Origin: Aliamphritea spongicola
GTDB taxonomy: Bacteria; Pseudomonadota; Gammaproteobacteria; Pseudomonadales; Balneatricaceae
Length of the DNA stretch: 64,000 nt
Reading direction: 5' to 3'
Assembly: GCA_024347235.1 (NCBI GenBank)
Contig: AP025283.1
Location: forward strand, 1,488,001-1,552,000
Made by a program: the position numbers and the translations under genes. The notes under the pieces are model-generated. The model searched no databases and was not told where the DNA came from. It saw only the letters and a program-made list of their open reading frames with translations. Shown here piece by piece: positions 42,750-51,556 of this stretch (the first letter of the stretch is position 1; each line of letters begins with the position of its first letter).

Positions 42750-43124
42750 GAAAAATCTCTGAATTAATTACAAATGGGAATTGTTTGCGTTTTTATAGGG
42801 CCGGGGCTGTTTTGTCAAACGTAAGGGTGGCTAAGGTCAGTTCGAAATAAGGTTTGAGTATTGCCGAGAGGGTAAGGAGCTCTTTGTAGGTAATGAATGT
42901 AACTTCTCCATCGCCATAGGTAACAGAGCTCTCGGGTTATGACTCTGATAGGTTTCCTGCTTACTATTATCTCGATTGCATCAGGCGAAGTGGCTTATAT
43001 ATTGATTTGATAAGGATTTTCAGAGCTGCGGTCTGGATTGTCGTGATCTGATTAAGTACATTGGGAACATTCTGATGTAAAGCTGGTTGGCTTTAAAACG
43101 AACAACATTGTTAGGGTGTGCAGG
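42750..43124. other. Intergenic region, no gene seen
   Basis: Separates the divergent multicopper oxidase and the small membrane protein gene. GC content falls toward the right. No strong hairpin or operator was recognised. Confidence 0.4.
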
Positions 43125-43600
43125 ATGCAAACACAGAATGTAACTTATGGTTTAGATTCATCATTTGTTAGAAAAACTAAGAAAAAAATTATTTTTGCTT
43201 CATTATTTTATATTGTTCCCGGATGCTTAATTGTTGGTTTTAATCTCTTAGATTTTGACTATGTTAAAGCATTATTGGGTATGCCATTAATAGTTTTTGG
43301 AGTACATAAGTTTAAAGAAGTACGCTATTGGAAAGAGAATAGCAGTAAAATTAAGTTGGAAATATCTGCAGATCATATTTTAGTTGTTGATAGTAAAGAG
43401 AAAAGGTCAATAAAACCAATAACGTTAAGAAAGTTACTCTTCAACCTATCCATGGAAAAATTAAATCAATAGTGGTAGATGGTTATGATTCCAGTGTTAC
43501 TAAAATTGAGGGGTTTTCAAGTATGGAAGACATTGCTCAACACCTTAAAAAGTTAGTTGGCGAATCTAAAGTTAAAACAGCAAAGATGCTACATCGCTAG
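43125..43600 (+). CDS. Small AT-rich membrane protein, unknown (one frameshift)
   Basis: Not recognised. About 158 residues after restoring one base near 43428. Two adjacent hydrophobic segments (KIIFASLFYIVPGCLIVGF and a second around YVKALLGMPLIVFGV) are followed by a soluble beta-rich part (IKLEISADHILVVDSKEKRS, VTLQPIHGKIKSIVVDGYD) and a helical end AQHLKKLVGESKV. The layout resembles a two-helix protein with a bacterial PH-like domain, but this is a guess. Codon use is much more A/T-rich than the neighbours, suggesting transfer. Confidence 0.5.
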
Positions 43601-43908
43601 TTTTAACTTGTAGTTCGTGAATGTAATTCACCGCATATAACTGTAGTTTTTACTTTCCATATTCTTTATATTTTTAATACGTAATGTATTTCCATCTGAA
43701 ACAAAAAAATTAACACATGATAGATATGGGTTTTAGGTTTTGCCCAGTTTGCATGCTAAAGGTATTTTGGTCATAGGTGATGCTTCAGCGATGATTCCCG
43801 TATTATTTTCCACATTCTTTCCACCTCACTGCTGTTGTAGTAAGTCAGTTCGAGAGCGTTTTTCGTAACGCTCTGAACATTCATGAGTTCTGGCTGTCTG
43901 GAATTACT
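43601..43908. other. AT-rich intergenic stretch ending in a leader hairpin
   Basis: No gene. The left two thirds are AT-rich like the preceding gene. At 43848-43878 there is a strong stem: GTTC plus AGAGCGTT (43853-43860) with AACGCTCT (43867-43874) plus GAAC, with one bulged G, ending 31 bases before the TerB start. It could be a 5' UTR control hairpin or a terminator for the upstream gene; a T-run is lacking. Confidence 0.5.
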
Positions 43909-44369
43909 ATGAACATAAAAGACAAAATAAAGCATTTTTTACCCAGGAGCTGTCAGTCAGTGACACTCCGGATACGGCAGACAGGTTGCAGCTGGCTGCT
44001 GCTACCTTGCTCATTGAGCTCAGTAAGGCGGATTATAAGCGTGATCCGAAGGAGCAGGAGGCCATCGAGGCGGCACTGAATAAGTGTTTTGACCTTGATC
44101 CGGAGCAGCTTAGTAAAGTGATCGAGTTGGCAGAGCAGCAGAGCAATGACTTAACATCACTATACCCGTTTACCTCTCTGGTCACAGATAATTACGGTCC
44201 TGAAGAACGTTTTGAGTTAGTGAAAATGTTGTGGCAGGTTGCGGCGGCTGACGGTGAAATCAGTAAATTCGAAGATCACTTAATTCGCAGGATCGCGGAT
44301 CTGATCCATCTGCCTCACGGTGAGTTTATCCGCGCCAAACTGGCGGTGCTTGAGCCGAAAGATCTCTGA
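43909..44369 (+). CDS. TerB-like (COG4103) protein (one frameshift)
   Basis: All-helical TerB-family protein, about 154 residues. The start ATG 43909 (MNIKDKIKHFF) is separated from the rest by a missing T in the T6 run near 43935; repaired it reads HFFTQELSVSDTPDTADRLQ then AAATLLIELSKADYKRDPKE. A second acidic metal-like motif follows: LWQVAAADGEISKFEDHLI, with IADLIHLPHGEFIRAK. These paired acidic helices are typical of TerB. The cellular role of this subgroup is unknown; no other ter genes are present. Confidence 0.8.
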
Positions 44370-44418
44370 ATCAGCGGTACTTCTGCTTTTACATCAGGAG
44401 CGCTCTGAGTGCAGGATA

Positions 44419-44450
44419 TTCCGGTGACGGACTTGTTTCTGTCACCGGAA
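44419..44450. repeat. Perfect inverted repeat at the nuclease 3' end
   Basis: TTCCGGTGAC (44419-44428) and GTCACCGGAA (44441-44450), 12-base spacer. It overlaps the stop codon and last two codons of the minus-strand nuclease. There is no T tract on either strand, so it may be a Rho-independent-like hairpin of low efficiency or an mRNA 3' stabiliser. Confidence 0.55.
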
Positions 44451-45200
44451 GTAAGTAGCAGGGAAGTGGTGTTTCAGTCCATTGGCCAGAGCCGATTGAT
44501 GGTATTTTTTCCCGCTCGATTTTTCGCCGGTCAGGTTGTTCCAGACCATGATGCCGGTACGTCTTTCGATATAGCTGGTTTTTACCTGGTAAGTTTCCAG
44601 TTCTCCGTCGGCCCGTGCATTGGGCATTTCAAACGCCCACATTTTCAGCCGGCCGTTTAGCTGTTCCGCCAGTACACATTTGAAAAAGTGACTGGGGATA
44701 GGAATTTCCACACCGTTATCATCATGCTGGCCAATAGTTTCCAGCGGGCTGTTGTAGTCAAACACAGGCCCGGTGATCACGTAGGTTTCAACCACGTCTT
44801 CCAGCTGATTCAGCTTGCGAATGGCGGTTTCCAGTGTGCGCCATTTTCCCCGGTTCAGTTTTGATGCCTGGGGCGACATGTTGGATAAGAGGAAGGTTTC
44901 GCTGTTCTGTACATGGGTGTCGTCCATGTCAGCACTGGCAACCAAATGGCCACGGTCATAGCCGGAGTTGCTGTAGTCGCTCAGGTCGGCTCTGAATTCG
45001 GGGAATCCGGAAGTCCGGCCGGAAATTGTTCAGCCGGGTGACGCCGTCCATATCTGTTTGGCCCGGGTCGACAATTTCCAGCGCCCATTTTGCCTGCCGG
45101 AAGTAGTAGGAATAGCCAACGGTAAAAAGCGGTTATACAGAATCTGGTCAGCCGCCGGGCAGCCGTACCGGGTTTCAGGTTTCAGTGTGTTCAGGTCCAT
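44442..45200 (-). CDS. DNA/RNA non-specific endonuclease, DRGH type (two frameshifts)
   Basis: His-Me finger nuclease of the Serratia/EndoG family. After repair near 45020 the catalytic region reads YSNSGYDRGHLVASADM with DRGH at about 44952-44963; FLLSNMSPQ and LNRGKWRTLE carry the expected metal-ligand Asn and downstream Glu. The start at 45200 (MDLNTLKPETRYGCPAADQI) follows AAAGAGAT; a second lost base lies near 45125. Repaired length is about 253 residues. Notably no signal peptide is visible, unlike secreted Serratia-type nucleases, so it may act inside the cell or leave by another route. It is divergent from the RIP-like gene. Confidence 0.82.
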
Positions 45201-45551
45201 ATCTCTTTAATCCTGAGTGGTTGATGGCTGGGGAATCTTCAGACTATGGTTTGAGGGCGCTGAATGCCAGTGACGGGTACCCAGAATAGGGGCTGATTAA
45301 ATGTATTGAATGTGCTGTTTAATGTGTGTTTTTGGGATGTAGCGCAAAAGTCGTGTTTGCCGGCGAATAATGGGGGTTAAACCTTGCGTCGTGGATATGG
45401 GCATGTTTGACTATGCGCCGTTTATTTAAATTGTCGTGGCAGATGTTGGGCACGCATGTGTAATATTTGGGGAACCTGGATGGCCCCATGCCTGCTAACG
45501 ATAGCATCACCTGATGTGATGGATACCACATTCTACTAAACGGAGTTAATC
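45201..45551. other. Divergent intergenic region between nuclease and RIP-like gene
   Basis: No gene. It contains a small hairpin CATCAC (45505-45510) / GTGATG (45516-45521) 30 bases before the RIP-like start, and GGGG/CCCC complementarity near 45470-45487. The regulatory signals for both genes should be here but none could be assigned. Confidence 0.4.
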
Positions 45552-46315
45552 ATGAGATATCTGTTGGCACTTGCGGGATTGCTGCTGCCACTGATGCTGC
45601 CAGGCACTGTTTTTGCCAGCCAGTGTTCCTATTGGCTGTCTGCCGGTGACAGTGAACCCTATCCGGTTGAAGAGATTTCAGCCTTTGCCGAGGAAGAAAT
45701 GCGTCCCCGGCTGAACCGTTCCAAGCAGCGCTTCAATGTTGCGTTTATACGTCAGTGTGACGGTGATGAAGCGCGCTTTCAGCTGGAACTGCTGACAGAG
45801 AACCTCTACATTCTTGGCATTAACGGCCATACCCTTCCGGAAGATATTGTCCGCTATAACAATGAGCCGCTGACCATTAGCCGGGAACGTTTTGAAGCCA
45901 GCTTTGAAAACGCCCTGTGGTTCGGATCTTTATCCCGCCGTCAGAAACAGGCCACACTGAAAATGCTGGCGTTTGTTATTTCTGAAACAGCCCGGTTCAG
46001 TGATGTGGAAACCGCGGTCAATAATGTTTTCACTCAGGGTTGTTTGTATGAGTGGCTGGAATATGCCAACTTACTGCGCCGCTGGAAGACCATGTCTATT
46101 TTTGCCAACAGCCGTGGGCTGGCGTATGGCAATCAGTACACCGGTGGTGCCCGGGCATTTTGCTGGCGCCGATAACGGCGAAAATGGTCAGCGAGTACAA
46201 TCAGGCGGTTAGTCAGGGATGGGAAGTGGTGCGTTACGATTATAACCGCCGGGAAACCGACCGGCCGGTACAGATCGGTAAACCTCACTGTCCGGCCAAT
46301 TTGGCTGAGTCCTGA
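45552..46315 (+). CDS. Secreted ribosome-inactivating-protein-like rRNA N-glycosidase (one frameshift)
   Basis: A signal peptide (about residues 1-23, LLLPLMLPGTVFA-SQ) precedes a domain that by eye matches ribosome-inactivating proteins such as Shiga toxin A and ricin A. FQLELLTENLYILGI (residues 77-90, compare NNLYVTGF of Shiga toxin) gives the first active-site Tyr at 86. LKMLAFVISETARF (136-149, compare VTVTAEALRF and MISEAARF) gives Glu145 and Arg148. RRWKTMSIFANS gives Trp178 where the family has WGRLS. After restoring one T in T4 (46158-46161), FLLAPITAKMVSEY matches the late hydrophobic helix. The second active-site Tyr appears replaced by Trp/Phe (ALWFGS, 121-126). About 254 residues with four cysteines. 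Known members depurinate 28S/23S rRNA; activity here is inferred. No B subunit or immunity gene is obvious. Confidence 0.65.
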
Positions 46316-46336
46316 TTTTTCAGGCCGTCTGTTCAA

Positions 46337-46984
46337 TCAAACATAGTCGAGAATTTCAGCAACCGGTTTCCGGCATTTTTGCTGCCGGTTGCTCTGCTTT
46401 TCCGGGTAGCCTACGGTGACCAGCATCACTGGCACTTCATCAGCACCAAGCTGAAATTCAGCGCTTAACCCTTCAGAATCAAACCCGCTCATTGGGCCCG
46501 CTGCAAGCCCCATACTTTCGGCGGCCAGCATTAGCGTCATGGCTGCCAGCGAGGCTGAACGGAAGGCTTCATCCCGCTGTAGCAGAGGGTTATCCGTGTG
46601 GCTCTGGGTAGCTGCATCCACCCAGCTTTCCTGCAGCTTCGCCGGAACGATACCGGCATCCACTGACGGCTGCAGTGCCCGTTGTAACTGTTTATGGGCA
46701 TTCAGTGTACCGCAGATAATGAAGGTAACCGCTGCGCTGGCAATCTGTGGCTGACCATAGGCCTGCGCCTGGAGTCTGGCTTTTGCTTCCGGGGACTGTA
46801 CCGCAATGAAGCGCCAGTTCTGCATGTTGTAAGCCGAAGGGCTTAAACCGGTCAGCCGGATCAGGGTTTCAATAGTGTGCTGTTCCAGCTGCCGGCCAGG
46901 CTGATAGCGGCCGGTTGAAATGCGGTCTTCCATCAGTCCGGTGAATACCTGTTGTGGTAAAGAAGTCTGTGGCTGTGAAGTCAT
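46337..46984 (-). CDS. Nitroreductase-family oxidoreductase
   Basis: FMN-dependent NAD(P)H oxidoreductase, intact at 215 residues. DRISTGRYQPGR is an altered form of the usual RRSxR start; LTGLSPSAYNMQNWRFIAVQ is the FMN-binding loop, and AAESMGLAAGPMSGFD and VMLVTVGYPEK are typical late segments. Substrate unknown. Convergent with the RIP-like gene (21-base gap) and 36 bases downstream of the DMT exporter gene, with which it may form an operon controlled by MarR at 48102. Confidence 0.85.
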   Translation of the reverse strand: MTSQPQTSLPQQVFTGLMEDRISTGRYQPGRQLEQHTIETLIRLTGLSPSAYNMQNWRFIAVQSPEAKARLQAQAYGQPQIASAAVTFIICGTLNAHKQLQRALQPSVDAGIVPAKLQESWVDAATQSHTDNPLLQRDEAFRSASLAAMTLMLAAESMGLAAGPMSGFDSEGLSAEFQLGADEVPVMLVTVGYPEKQSNRQQKCRKPVAEILDYV

Positions 46985-47020
46985 GTCGGTGTCCTTTTAA
47001 TCAGAAGAATTCAGTTATGT

Positions 47021-47952
47021 TCAGGCAGATGTTTTTGCTAAAGCGTTGTTATTTTCGGTGTGTATTTTCTGCTGGGGTTCAGGCGCTCTGGCCGGTCTGT
47101 TCTGCATCAGATAAACACTGATCAGCACGGTCACGAAACCGGCCATTCCGGTGGCAGAGATGCTTTGCCCCAGGAATATCCAGCCAAGCACCACAGCGGT
47201 AAGGGGCTGAACAGTCCCAGTGATGAAACCGCCGCCGGAGACAGTTTGCTGATGCCCCGGAACCACAATGCATAAGCCAGTACTGCGCCGATCAGACAGA
47301 GATAGGCATAACCGCCGATCTGTACCGGGCTGAGTGCCGGCAGAGAAGGTTCAGTAAGCAGGCTGACCGGCAGCAGCATCAGACCCGCCAGCAGAAGCTG
47401 CCAGCCGGTGAATGCCAGCAGTGGCATCTGGCTGCGCCACTGACGGGCCAGATAAGTACCACAGGCCATACTCAGTGCACCCGCCAGCGCAGCGGCAATG
47501 CCGATACTGTCCCAGGCTGCTTCAGGAGAAAGCAGCAATACAGCCATTCCGCCAACTCCGGTAACACTGGCAATCAGCGTGATCAGCGCCGGCTTTTGCT
47601 GAGCCAGACCCCAGCAGAGCAGGATGACAAACATTGGCTGAATCGCACCCAGTACGGCCGCAACCCCGCCGGGCAGCCGGTAAGCAGCAATGAAGAGTAA
47701 TGCCTGAAACAGGCCCAGATTAAGTGCTGCCAGGATTGTCAGCCGCCACCATTCTTCTTTACGTGGCAGGTGGCGGCACAGGCATACGAGTAAAATGCCG
47801 GCTGGCAGAATGCGCAGCATGGCGGCGGTCAGCGGGCGGTCGGCGGGTAGCAGTTCAGTAGCAACAATGTAGGTCGATCCCCAGGTGACCGGGGCGATTG
47901 CTGTGAGAAAAATATCCCACCAGTGTACCGGTCTGGCTGTTGAGTTGTGCAT
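47021..47952 (-). CDS. EamA/DMT-family exporter (one frameshift)
   Basis: Ten-helix drug/metabolite transporter. The first repeat begins FLTAIAPVTWGSTYIVATEL (YedA/RhaT-like), and the second repeat contains GALSMACGTYLARQW. The frame is lost near 47215; repaired, KLSPAAVSSLGLFSPLTAVV continues to GWIFLGQSIS and the stop at 47021. ATG 47952 follows AGGTGAACCCG. It is divergent from a MarR-type gene with two matching palindromes between them, so expression is probably repressed by MarR until an effector is present; the exported compound is unknown. Confidence 0.85.
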
Positions 47953-47978
47953 CGGGTTCACCTTTACGGTTTTGATTA

Positions 47979-48002
47979 ATTTATCTTGATATCAAGATAA
48001 AT
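47979..48002. promoter_or_regulatory. MarR operator 1 (perfect 24-bp palindrome)
   Basis: Perfect palindrome with core TTATCTTGAT / ATCAAGATAA, extended by AT on both sides. It lies 27 bases upstream of the DMT start and shares its arms with operator 2; centres are 39 bp apart, close to four helical turns. Confidence 0.8.
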
Positions 48003-48018
48003 ATTATTCTTGGTGTGT

Positions 48019-48040
48019 TTTATCTTGAAGTCAAGATAAA
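48019..48040. promoter_or_regulatory. MarR operator 2
   Basis: 10-bp arms TTTATCTTGA (48019-48028) and TCAAGATAAA (48031-48040) around AG. Same arm sequence as operator 1. Placement 62 bases before the MarR start suits autoregulation as well as control of the divergent exporter. Confidence 0.8.
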
Positions 48041-48101
48041 TTTATCGATAATGGTTTTACTGTTTAATGTCAGGGTTGCCTGACGGTTATGGAAATCTCA
48101 T

Positions 48102-48649
48102 ATGAGCGATAAGCATTCAGAAACATGTGATGCAACAGGGGCGTAGTTGGTGACGCAGCTGACGGCGATGCCGTGGACAACATCATTGCCCAGTGGCGGG
48201 CCGAGCGGCCGGACCTTAATCTGGATGGGATGGCGACTATTGGCCGGGTCAAGCGCTGTGCGGCTTTACTGCAGCCGAAGCTGGAAAAAGTGTTTAAAGA
48301 GTATGATCTGAATTTCTGGGAGTTCGATGTGCTGGCGACCTTGCGCCGTTCCGGCGGGGATTGCTGCCTGTCACCTACAGAGTTGTTTTCCACCATGATG
48401 ATCACGTCTGGCACCATGACTCACCGGATGAAACAGCTGGAATCCCGGGAATTGGTGGAACGCTTGCCTAACCCTCAGGATGCCCGCAGCATGCTGGTAA
48501 AACTGACTGATGAAGGTTTCGCCAAAGTGGATGCGGCGGTCACCGCGCATACCATTAATGAACAGCAGATACTGGCGAAATTACCGCCTGAAAAGCTGGC
48601 GGCACTGGATGAGGCGCTGGTGGATTTACTGGCAGCGCTGGAAGCCTGA
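48102..48649 (+). CDS. MarR-family transcriptional regulator (one frameshift)
   Basis: Winged-helix MarR regulator, about 183 residues. The start is ATG 48102 (MSDKHSETCDATG); a missing base near 48143 separates it from the rest, so the apparent GTG start at 48173 is an artefact. The core reads YDLNFWEFDVLATLRRSGGD, LSPTELFSTMMITSGTMTHR (recognition helix) and the wing LPNPQDARSMLVKLTDEG. It is divergent from the DMT exporter; two shared palindromes in between are its likely binding sites. Effector unknown. Confidence 0.87.
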
Positions 48650-48716
48650 GTGATGATGACAGGAACTTCTGTAGCTTCAGCGTGGCTGTTAAAACCGGAC
48701 TATGCTGACAACCATT

Positions 48717-49169
48717 ATGAGTAAACAAAGCGTTGAAAAAGAAGTAACAGCAGCGTTTGCAGGCGTAACGCTTGGCGCAGGTATCGGCCTTTGGGAAGCA
48801 CAGGCGATTGATGATTACGCCTGCGAAGATATCCGCCGAAGCAATCGGGAAAAAGATCAGAAAACAGACTGGAAGTTACTGGATTATGATGACCTGCAGC
48901 GTTGCCACAGCAGTCTGTCGTTTTTTGATGCTGAGGGAATGAAGTTTCATTTACCGGCTTACATCATTGGCAGTGTACGGGAAAAGGTTGATGATCCCCT
49001 GTTTCACCTCATTCAGCTGGATGAGTTTTCGCTGTCGAAGCTTGAGTCTCTGAGTAACATGCAACGCCAGTCTGTGGTGCTGTATTTGCAGTGGTGCCTT
49101 GAGCAGGATACGTACAGTTTTGACCATATCTCTATCCGGAGAGCATTACAGGAATACTGGCAAAACTGA
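48717..49169 (+). CDS. DUF6714-like hypothetical protein
   Basis: Function unknown. 150 residues, intact. Its pattern FAGVTLGAGIGLWEAQAIDD, a central W…L region with LSFFDAEGMKFHLPAYIIGS and a C-terminal MQRQSVVLYLQWCLEQD resembles proteins grouped as DUF6714. ATG 48717 is used; an upstream ATG five codons earlier is possible. It stands alone and ends at a strong hairpin. Confidence 0.6.
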   Translation: MSKQSVEKEVTAAFAGVTLGAGIGLWEAQAIDDYACEDIRRSNREKDQKTDWKLLDYDDLQRCHSSLSFFDAEGMKFHLPAYIIGSVREKVDDPLFHLIQLDEFSLSKLESLSNMQRQSVVLYLQWCLEQDTYSFDHISIRRALQEYWQN

Positions 49170-49181
49170 CCGTATTCTCAA

Positions 49182-49213
49182 CCGGGAAGCCGGCACGCTA
49201 CCGGCTTTCCCGG
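49182..49213. terminator. Strong hairpin between convergent genes
   Basis: CCGGGAAGCCGG (49182-49193) pairs with CCGGCTTTCCCGG (49201-49213), one bulged T. It lies between the convergent stops at 49169 and 49229 and probably terminates both, although no long T tract is present. Confidence 0.65.
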
Positions 49214-49228
49214 AAGGCTTATCGTACG

Positions 49229-49751
49229 TTAAAGCACCTGCCAGCCGATGGCTCTGCTGATGGCAAAGCTGAATTCATCGGCGACCAGGGTCCATAAACG
49301 GTTAGCTTGCGAAATGTCTATCGAGGGCAGGTTTCGCAGCCTCAGGCGGGCGATCAGTTTCTGCTCATCCATCAGGATACGGGCATCATTTTCTTCGTAT
49401 TCGCCGCTTTGCTGTTTTTCTCTGAGGAAGGCAATGTCACTGAACATATCTCTGCCTATGTACTCAATAACCCGCCTGACATCTTCCTGTGCGGTATTGT
49501 TTTCCAGTGTGGCGGAGGCAATGACCCGTTCCAGAACGGAATCGAAATCTACGTTGTTAATAATCATGGCATACTCAATGCTGCGCATAAATTGCTTGGC
49601 AGTCGGTCCGGCCGCCGGGGCAAGTATTGGTTTGATGACAATCACAGACGTGGATGTGACGTTGCGCCGCTGAAACCGGAGACGGATCGAAAGACGGGGG
49701 CAGAGCTGTCAGGTTAGCTCTGAGATCGATACCTGGGTCGATTCCGGGCAT
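49229..49751 (-). CDS. Hypothetical protein (one frameshift)
   Basis: Not recognised. The intact part runs from about 49695 to 49229 and contains RNVTSTSVIVIKPILAPAAG, AKQFMRSIEYAMIINNVDFD and a helical, charged region DMFSDIAFLREKQQSGEYEE. Restoring one base in the G5 (plus-strand) run near 49697 extends it to MPGIDPGIDLRANLTALPPR at 49751, where AAAGGA sits 8 bases before the ATG. Repaired length is about 174 residues. No signal peptide; no informative neighbours. It could be of phage or toxin/immunity origin, but nothing shows that directly. Confidence 0.5.
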
Positions 49752-49860
49752 ATGCAACATCCTTTTGCTGTGTGTACGAAAGGTCCAGTACCGGCTCCCT
49801 GCCGGATCATCTCTGAACCTCTGTATAGCCTAGATCAATTTTCCGATTTTGCTTAACCTA

Positions 49861-50514
49861 TTACTGGCGGCTGGCGGTCAGCGCCCAGATCCCCGCTACT
49901 GAAAGCAGGCTGCCACCGCCCAGATTAAACGCCCGGTGGGTGCGTTTGTTGCTCAGTAACTTTCGGGCCTGTGCGGCGAACAGGGAGTACAGGCAGGCGT
50001 TCAGCGTTGCCAGCGTGACAAAGGTAACTGCCAGCCACCACAGCTGGCTGGTCGCTCCGGCACCTGGGGTAATGAACTGGGGCAGAAAGGCGACGAAGAA
50101 GATAATTCCTTTGGGGTTGAGTGCCGTGACCAGATAAGTATCACTGAACAACTTCCAGCCGGAGACAGCAGAGTCTGCCGGCAGGCTCGTGGGATTCACG
50201 CCGGCGCGTAACAGCCTGATTCCCAGGTAGAGCAGATAAAGCCCGCCGATCCATTTCACCACGGTGAACCAGAAAGCTGACTGTGCCAGCAGGGTACCCA
50301 GACCCAGTAACGACAGCAGCAGGGCGGTTGAGTCGCCCAGTGCAACGGCTGCAATCAGCGGCCAGCGGGCACGGTTACCGTGGGAAACGGAGTAGCTGAT
50401 GACTGTGAGAATCGTCGGGCCGGGAATGATCAGCAGGACTGTGGATGCCAGCACAAATGCCAGCCAGGCTTCCAGGCTGAGAAAGGTGCTGAACGCAAAA
50501 GAATCAGGGGTCAT
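49861..50514 (-). CDS. LysE/RhtB-family amino-acid exporter
   Basis: Six-helix exporter, intact, 217 residues. The signature VLLIIPGPTILTVISYSVSH (about residues 26-45) carries the conserved PGP of the family. WIGGLYLLYLGIRLL and ALNPKGIIFFVAFLPQF follow, both diagnostic. Exports an amino acid such as threonine, homoserine or leucine; the substrate cannot be read. Single gene. Confidence 0.88.
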   Translation of the reverse strand: MTPDSFAFSTFLSLEAWLAFVLASTVLLIIPGPTILTVISYSVSHGNRARWPLIAAVALGDSTALLLSLLGLGTLLAQSAFWFTVVKWIGGLYLLYLGIRLLRAGVNPTSLPADSAVSGWKLFSDTYLVTALNPKGIIFFVAFLPQFITPGAGATSQLWWLAVTFVTLATLNACLYSLFAAQARKLLSNKRTHRAFNLGGGSLLSVAGIWALTASRQ

Positions 50515-50614
50515 AAGCGCTTATCCATTGTGTAATGATCTGATAATCGCTTTATGAATCCCCAGATTCTTTACCCGTCAAGGATTTTTATGTGTCAGAC
50601 TTTCGGCATGCAGG

Positions 50615-51456
50615 TTAGTCAGTGAGCGTACCGGCCTGATAGTCTGCAATGGCCTGCTGAATTTCTTCAGCGGTGTTCATCACAAACGGGCCGTGATGGG
50701 CGACCGGTTCATTCAGGGGTTTACCGCTGAGGATCAGCATGCCGGCACCTTCCTGTGTGATCAGTTGCAGATCATCGGCATCGCTGATTCTGGCCATCTG
50801 GCGGCTGTTAACCGGCTGGCCGGCAATATCGGCCTGACCTTCATACACAAAGATCAGCAGGTTTTCATCGCGGGCTGCATTCAGAGTCAGGCTCTGGCCG
50901 GCGCTTATCCGCAGGTCTGCCACCCGGGTCGGGGCGGTGGTCTGCAGGGGGCCGCTGTATGTTTGTGAATCCAGTTGCAGGGAGCCGCTGATGACCTTGA
51001 TGCTGGCCGGAGCTGTATCGCTGCCAGCCGGGACGGTTTGCCATGGCAGCTCGCTCAGGGGAATATCTTTCCAGGCGGCGGGCTGCATCTTGTTGGCCGC
51101 GGGCAGGTTAATCCATAACTGAAAACCGTGCAGGTGGCCCTGTTCCATTAGCGGTTTCTCGCTGTGAATGACCCCTTTACCGGCCGACATCCACTGGGCT
51201 TCGCCCTGACTAATGCTACCTTCATTGCCCATATGATCCTTATGCTCAAAACCCCGGCACGGATATAGGTAAGGGTTTCCAGACCCCGGTGAGGGTGGGG
51301 CGGAAAACCGGCAATGTAGTCATCCGGGTTATCGGAATTGATCTCATCCAGCATCAGAAACGGATCGAGGCTGTTATCCCGGAAACCGTGTATGCGTTGC
51401 AGTTTGACGCCGGCACCGTCGCTGGATGCCCGGCTGTTAATGACTTGAATATGCAT
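50615..51456 (-). CDS. Pirin-family bicupin protein (one frameshift)
   Basis: Pirin: two cupin domains with an iron site in the N-terminal one. DPFLMLDEINSDNPDDYIAG and FPPHPHRGLETLTYI give the HxH metal ligands; after a lost base near 51245 the sequence runs GGFEHKDHMGNEG, with QWMSAGKGVIHSE supplying His and Glu ligands. About 281 residues. Some bacterial pirins act as quercetinases or bind metabolic enzymes; the activity here is unknown. Divergent from a LysR gene whose symmetric sites lie in the gap. Confidence 0.87.
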
Positions 51457-51505
51457 GTGGCAGACTCCTGTTATGAGTTTATGTCAGCCACTATAGGTTC
51501 ATAAA

Positions 51506-51556
51506 ATTCGTAAGTTAATCGCGAATAGTTGTATGATTTATTCGGTTTAGTCGAAT
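51506..51556. promoter_or_regulatory. Two candidate LysR-type binding sites in the pirin-LysR gap
   Basis: ATTCG-N11-CGAAT at 51506-51526 has the T-N11-A geometry of LysR recognition sites. A second ATTCG-N7-CGAAT with the same half-sites is at 51540-51556, 19 bases before the LysR start. The shared half-sites support binding by the adjacent LysR protein. Confidence 0.6.

Noticed and set aside
43909..44369. Tellurite resistance operon
   Set aside because: Only a lone TerB-like gene is present; no terA, terC, terD or terZ neighbours.
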